Shown piece by piece: positions 6,020-7,527 of a stretch of 7,527 nucleotides of DNA (positions within the stretch are counted from its first letter, which is position 1; each line of letters opens with the position of its first letter). Both the position numbers and the translations under genes were made by a program. The notes below the pieces were generated by a model. That model did no database searches. It was given only the letters and a program-made list of their open reading frames with translations, and had not been told where the DNA came from. Location: positions 1 through 7,527 of the forward strand of contig CALASV010000006.1 in the NCBI GenBank assembly GCA_937888895.1, read 5' to 3'. This DNA comes from an uncultured Clostridia bacterium (GTDB taxonomy: Bacteria > Bacillota > Clostridia > Lachnospirales > Lachnospiraceae).

Positions 6020-6976
6020 CTACTGTATCCTATTTCTTTTCTCGCCTCTCTGATAAGCCCGAATATTTTCTGCCACTTCATCTACACAACGCTGTCTGGC
6101 TTCTTTTGTTGCCCAAGCAATATGTGGTGTGATAAACAATCTCTCACTGTCTTGAATCTGATGCAATGGATTGTTTTTTGTCATCGGTTCTACTTCTAGC
6201 ACATCCAATCCTGCACCTGCAATTTCTCCCTTTTTCAATGCTTCTGCCAATGCCCGTTCTTCTACAATCGGACCACGACCAAGATTTAAAAGATATGCTG
6301 TAGACTTCATTTTTTCCAGTTCTTCTTTTCCAATTAAATGTAACGTTGCTTCATTTAATGGTGCATGAATAGAAATAATATCTGAAGTTTTTAATAATTC
6401 ATCTAAAGACAAACGCATATATTCTGTATTATTATTTTTGCCAGACGTAGAATAATAGCACACTTCACAACCAAACTGATGTGCAACGGCTGCTACACCA
6501 CGTCCTATTTCACCAAGTCCAATAATACCCCAACGTTTTCCAGCCAGTTCAGTAAAAATTGGGTTAAAATAGCTAAACATATCACACGTTGCATATTCGC
6601 CTGACTTCACATAACGGTCATATGTTGCCAATTTTTCGTACAAATAAAATAACATTGCAAACGTATGCTGTACTACTGACTGCGTAGAATAACTTTTTAC
6701 ATTGGTTACTGCAATGCCACGTTCTCTTACGTATGCAAAATCTACATTATTTGTACCAGTAGCAGTCAAACAAATTAGTTTTAACCGTTCTGCTGACATC
6801 AATGTTTCTTCATTCATCGGTACTTTGTTTGCAATGACAATATCCGCGTCCTTTATGCGTTCTTTTGTTTCTTCCACAGTAGAAAGTGGATAAACTACTA
6901 CTTCACCAAGTTGCTCAAATGCAGATAAATCCACATCCGAGCCAAGTGTTTTTGCTTCTAAAAATACAAGTTTCAT
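6020..6976 (-). CDS. D-2-hydroxyacid dehydrogenase, hydroxypyruvate/glycerate type
   Basis: A 318-residue cytoplasmic NAD(P)H-dependent enzyme, full length for the family. The substrate domain (1-about 100 and the C-terminus) has TATGTNNVD (71-79). The Rossmann domain (about 100-290) has WGIIGLGEIGRG with the G153-x-G-x-x-G158 nucleotide loop. The catalytic residues are in place: Arg234 (NLGRGPI), Glu263 (LDVLEVEP) and His285 (PHIAWATKEAR). The HIAWA-x-KEAR end and EVAENI...RNR are typical of hydroxypyruvate reductase/glycerate dehydrogenase-like members. Those interconvert hydroxypyruvate and D-glycerate or act on related 2-keto acids; the exact substrate is open. AGGAGGA lies 7 nt before the ATG. 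It starts 10 bp after the transporter stop, so the two are probably cotranscribed, and the transporter may bring in its substrate. Calls such as formate or phosphoglycerate dehydrogenase are less likely from the length. Confidence 0.92.
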   Translation of the reverse strand: MKLVFLEAKTLGSDVDLSAFEQLGEVVVYPLSTVEETKERIKDADIVIANKVPMNEETLMSAERLKLICLTATGTNNVDFAYVRERGIAVTNVKSYSTQSVVQHTFAMLFYLYEKLATYDRYVKSGEYATCDMFSYFNPIFTELAGKRWGIIGLGEIGRGVAAVAHQFGCEVCYYSTSGKNNNTEYMRLSLDELLKTSDIISIHAPLNEATLHLIGKEELEKMKSTAYLLNLGRGPIVEERALAEALKKGEIAGAGLDVLEVEPMTKNNPLHQIQDSERLFITPHIAWATKEARQRCVDEVAENIRAYQRGEKRNRIQ

Positions 6977-6986
6977 ACGAATCCTC

Positions 6987-7527
6987 CTAATTTACAAATT
7001 TACGTTTCCATCCACGAATACCTAAAAAGCAAAGTATTGTACCTGCTAATGCAATTCCTATCCAAAGAGCAATAGTTATATTCCATCCTACATTCTCTGA
7101 AATTTTTGCAATACCATAAGTAGAAATCGCACTACCCACATAAGTACAAGAATTTAAAAGTCCTGAAACCATAGAAACATTTCCTGTCTTTTTAAAGAAT
7201 GCTGGCAACATTCCTATTAAAATTAAGTTTACTCCATGCATACATCCTGTTAAAATTGCCATACAAAAAATACAAACGACTGCATTCTTTCCAGAAAACA
7301 ACAATAATAAAATAGCTGACATCGTACCTACGAAAAAAATACTTCCTGCACAAAGCAATGGATTATTTGGTTTTTTATTATAAATCATAGAAGCAACCTT
7401 AAAACATAAAATACTAAACAAAGGAAGTATTACACCTGTTAAGATAGAAGCACCATTGCTAAATTGATATGTTTGTAGGCTAAGTGTCCAACGCCTTATC
7501 ATATTTCTATGGTAGGTTTTCAAACAC
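6987..7527 (-). CDS. MFS transporter, C-terminal half (5' end beyond the window)
   Basis: The frame is open to the window edge (about 180 codons visible), ending at 6987. Five hydrophobic segments are visible (ILTGVILPLFSILCF, a segment with FFVGTMSAILLLLF, AVVCIFCMAILTG plus GVNLILIGMLPAFF, VSGLLNSCTYVGSAISTYG, and ITIALWIGIALAGTILCFLG), then a basic cytosolic tail WKRKFVN. The patterns PAFFKKTGNVSMVSGLLNS and the GSAISTYG helix match the second half of major facilitator organic-anion or sugar-phosphate-type carriers, where 12 helices are usual. A TTG at 7523 is in frame but has no visible ribosome site and would give only half a transporter, so a start outside the window is assumed. The first visible residues (RNMIRRWTLSLQ) look unusual for a helix lead-in, so a frameshift near the edge cannot be excluded. 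It probably shares an operon with the dehydrogenase 10 bp downstream. Confidence 0.82.
   Translation of the reverse strand, partial: CLKTYHRNMIRRWTLSLQTYQFSNGASILTGVILPLFSILCFKVASMIYNKKPNNPLLCAGSIFFVGTMSAILLLLFSGKNAVVCIFCMAILTGCMHGVNLILIGMLPAFFKKTGNVSMVSGLLNSCTYVGSAISTYGIAKISENVGWNITIALWIGIALAGTILCFLGIRGWKRKFVN

Overview
The window looks like an AT-rich Clostridia (Firmicutes) chromosome, probably Lachnospiraceae or a close relative. The grounds are the AT-rich codon use, strong GGAGG-type ribosome sites, sigma-A-like promoters, a TnpB-related IS200/IS605 family of the type common there, and an AAA-ATPase_like/PD-(D/E)XK gene. The genus is not determined.

Region 1 (about 1-4020) is accessory DNA, with all genes on the minus strand. 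At the left edge is the 5' 486 codons of an AAA-ATPase_like protein of the family that carries a C-terminal PD-(D/E)XK nuclease. It has its own good promoter. Next is a 202-residue small serine recombinase of the resolvase type. Just upstream of it lie six copies of a 10-bp half-site, paired into three subsites laid out like a Tn3-type res site, with the recombinase promoter inside the nearest subsite. Palindromes sit on both sides of the recombinase gene. Then comes an IS200/IS605-type element without tnpA. Its tnpB has intact start and stop codons, but an in-frame internal deletion has removed the RuvC-II, zinc-finger and RuvC-III part. Its right end keeps the typical hairpin and the probable omega-RNA region.

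Region 2 (about 4020-7527) looks like ordinary chromosome: an EamA/DMT transporter on the plus strand with a TTG start and a near-consensus promoter. Convergent to it is a minus-strand group reading MFS transporter (C-terminal half, entering from the right edge), D-2-hydroxyacid dehydrogenase of the hydroxypyruvate/glycerate type, a short orphan ORF, and a metallophosphoesterase. Transporter and dehydrogenase are 10 bp apart and are probably cotranscribed, which suggests uptake and reduction or oxidation of a small hydroxy- or keto-acid.

The points most worth a second look are the res-like array with built-in autoregulation next to a lone recombinase, and the naturally nuclease-dead TnpB that still sits beside its right-end RNA region. 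I see no complete new system that I could name with confidence.
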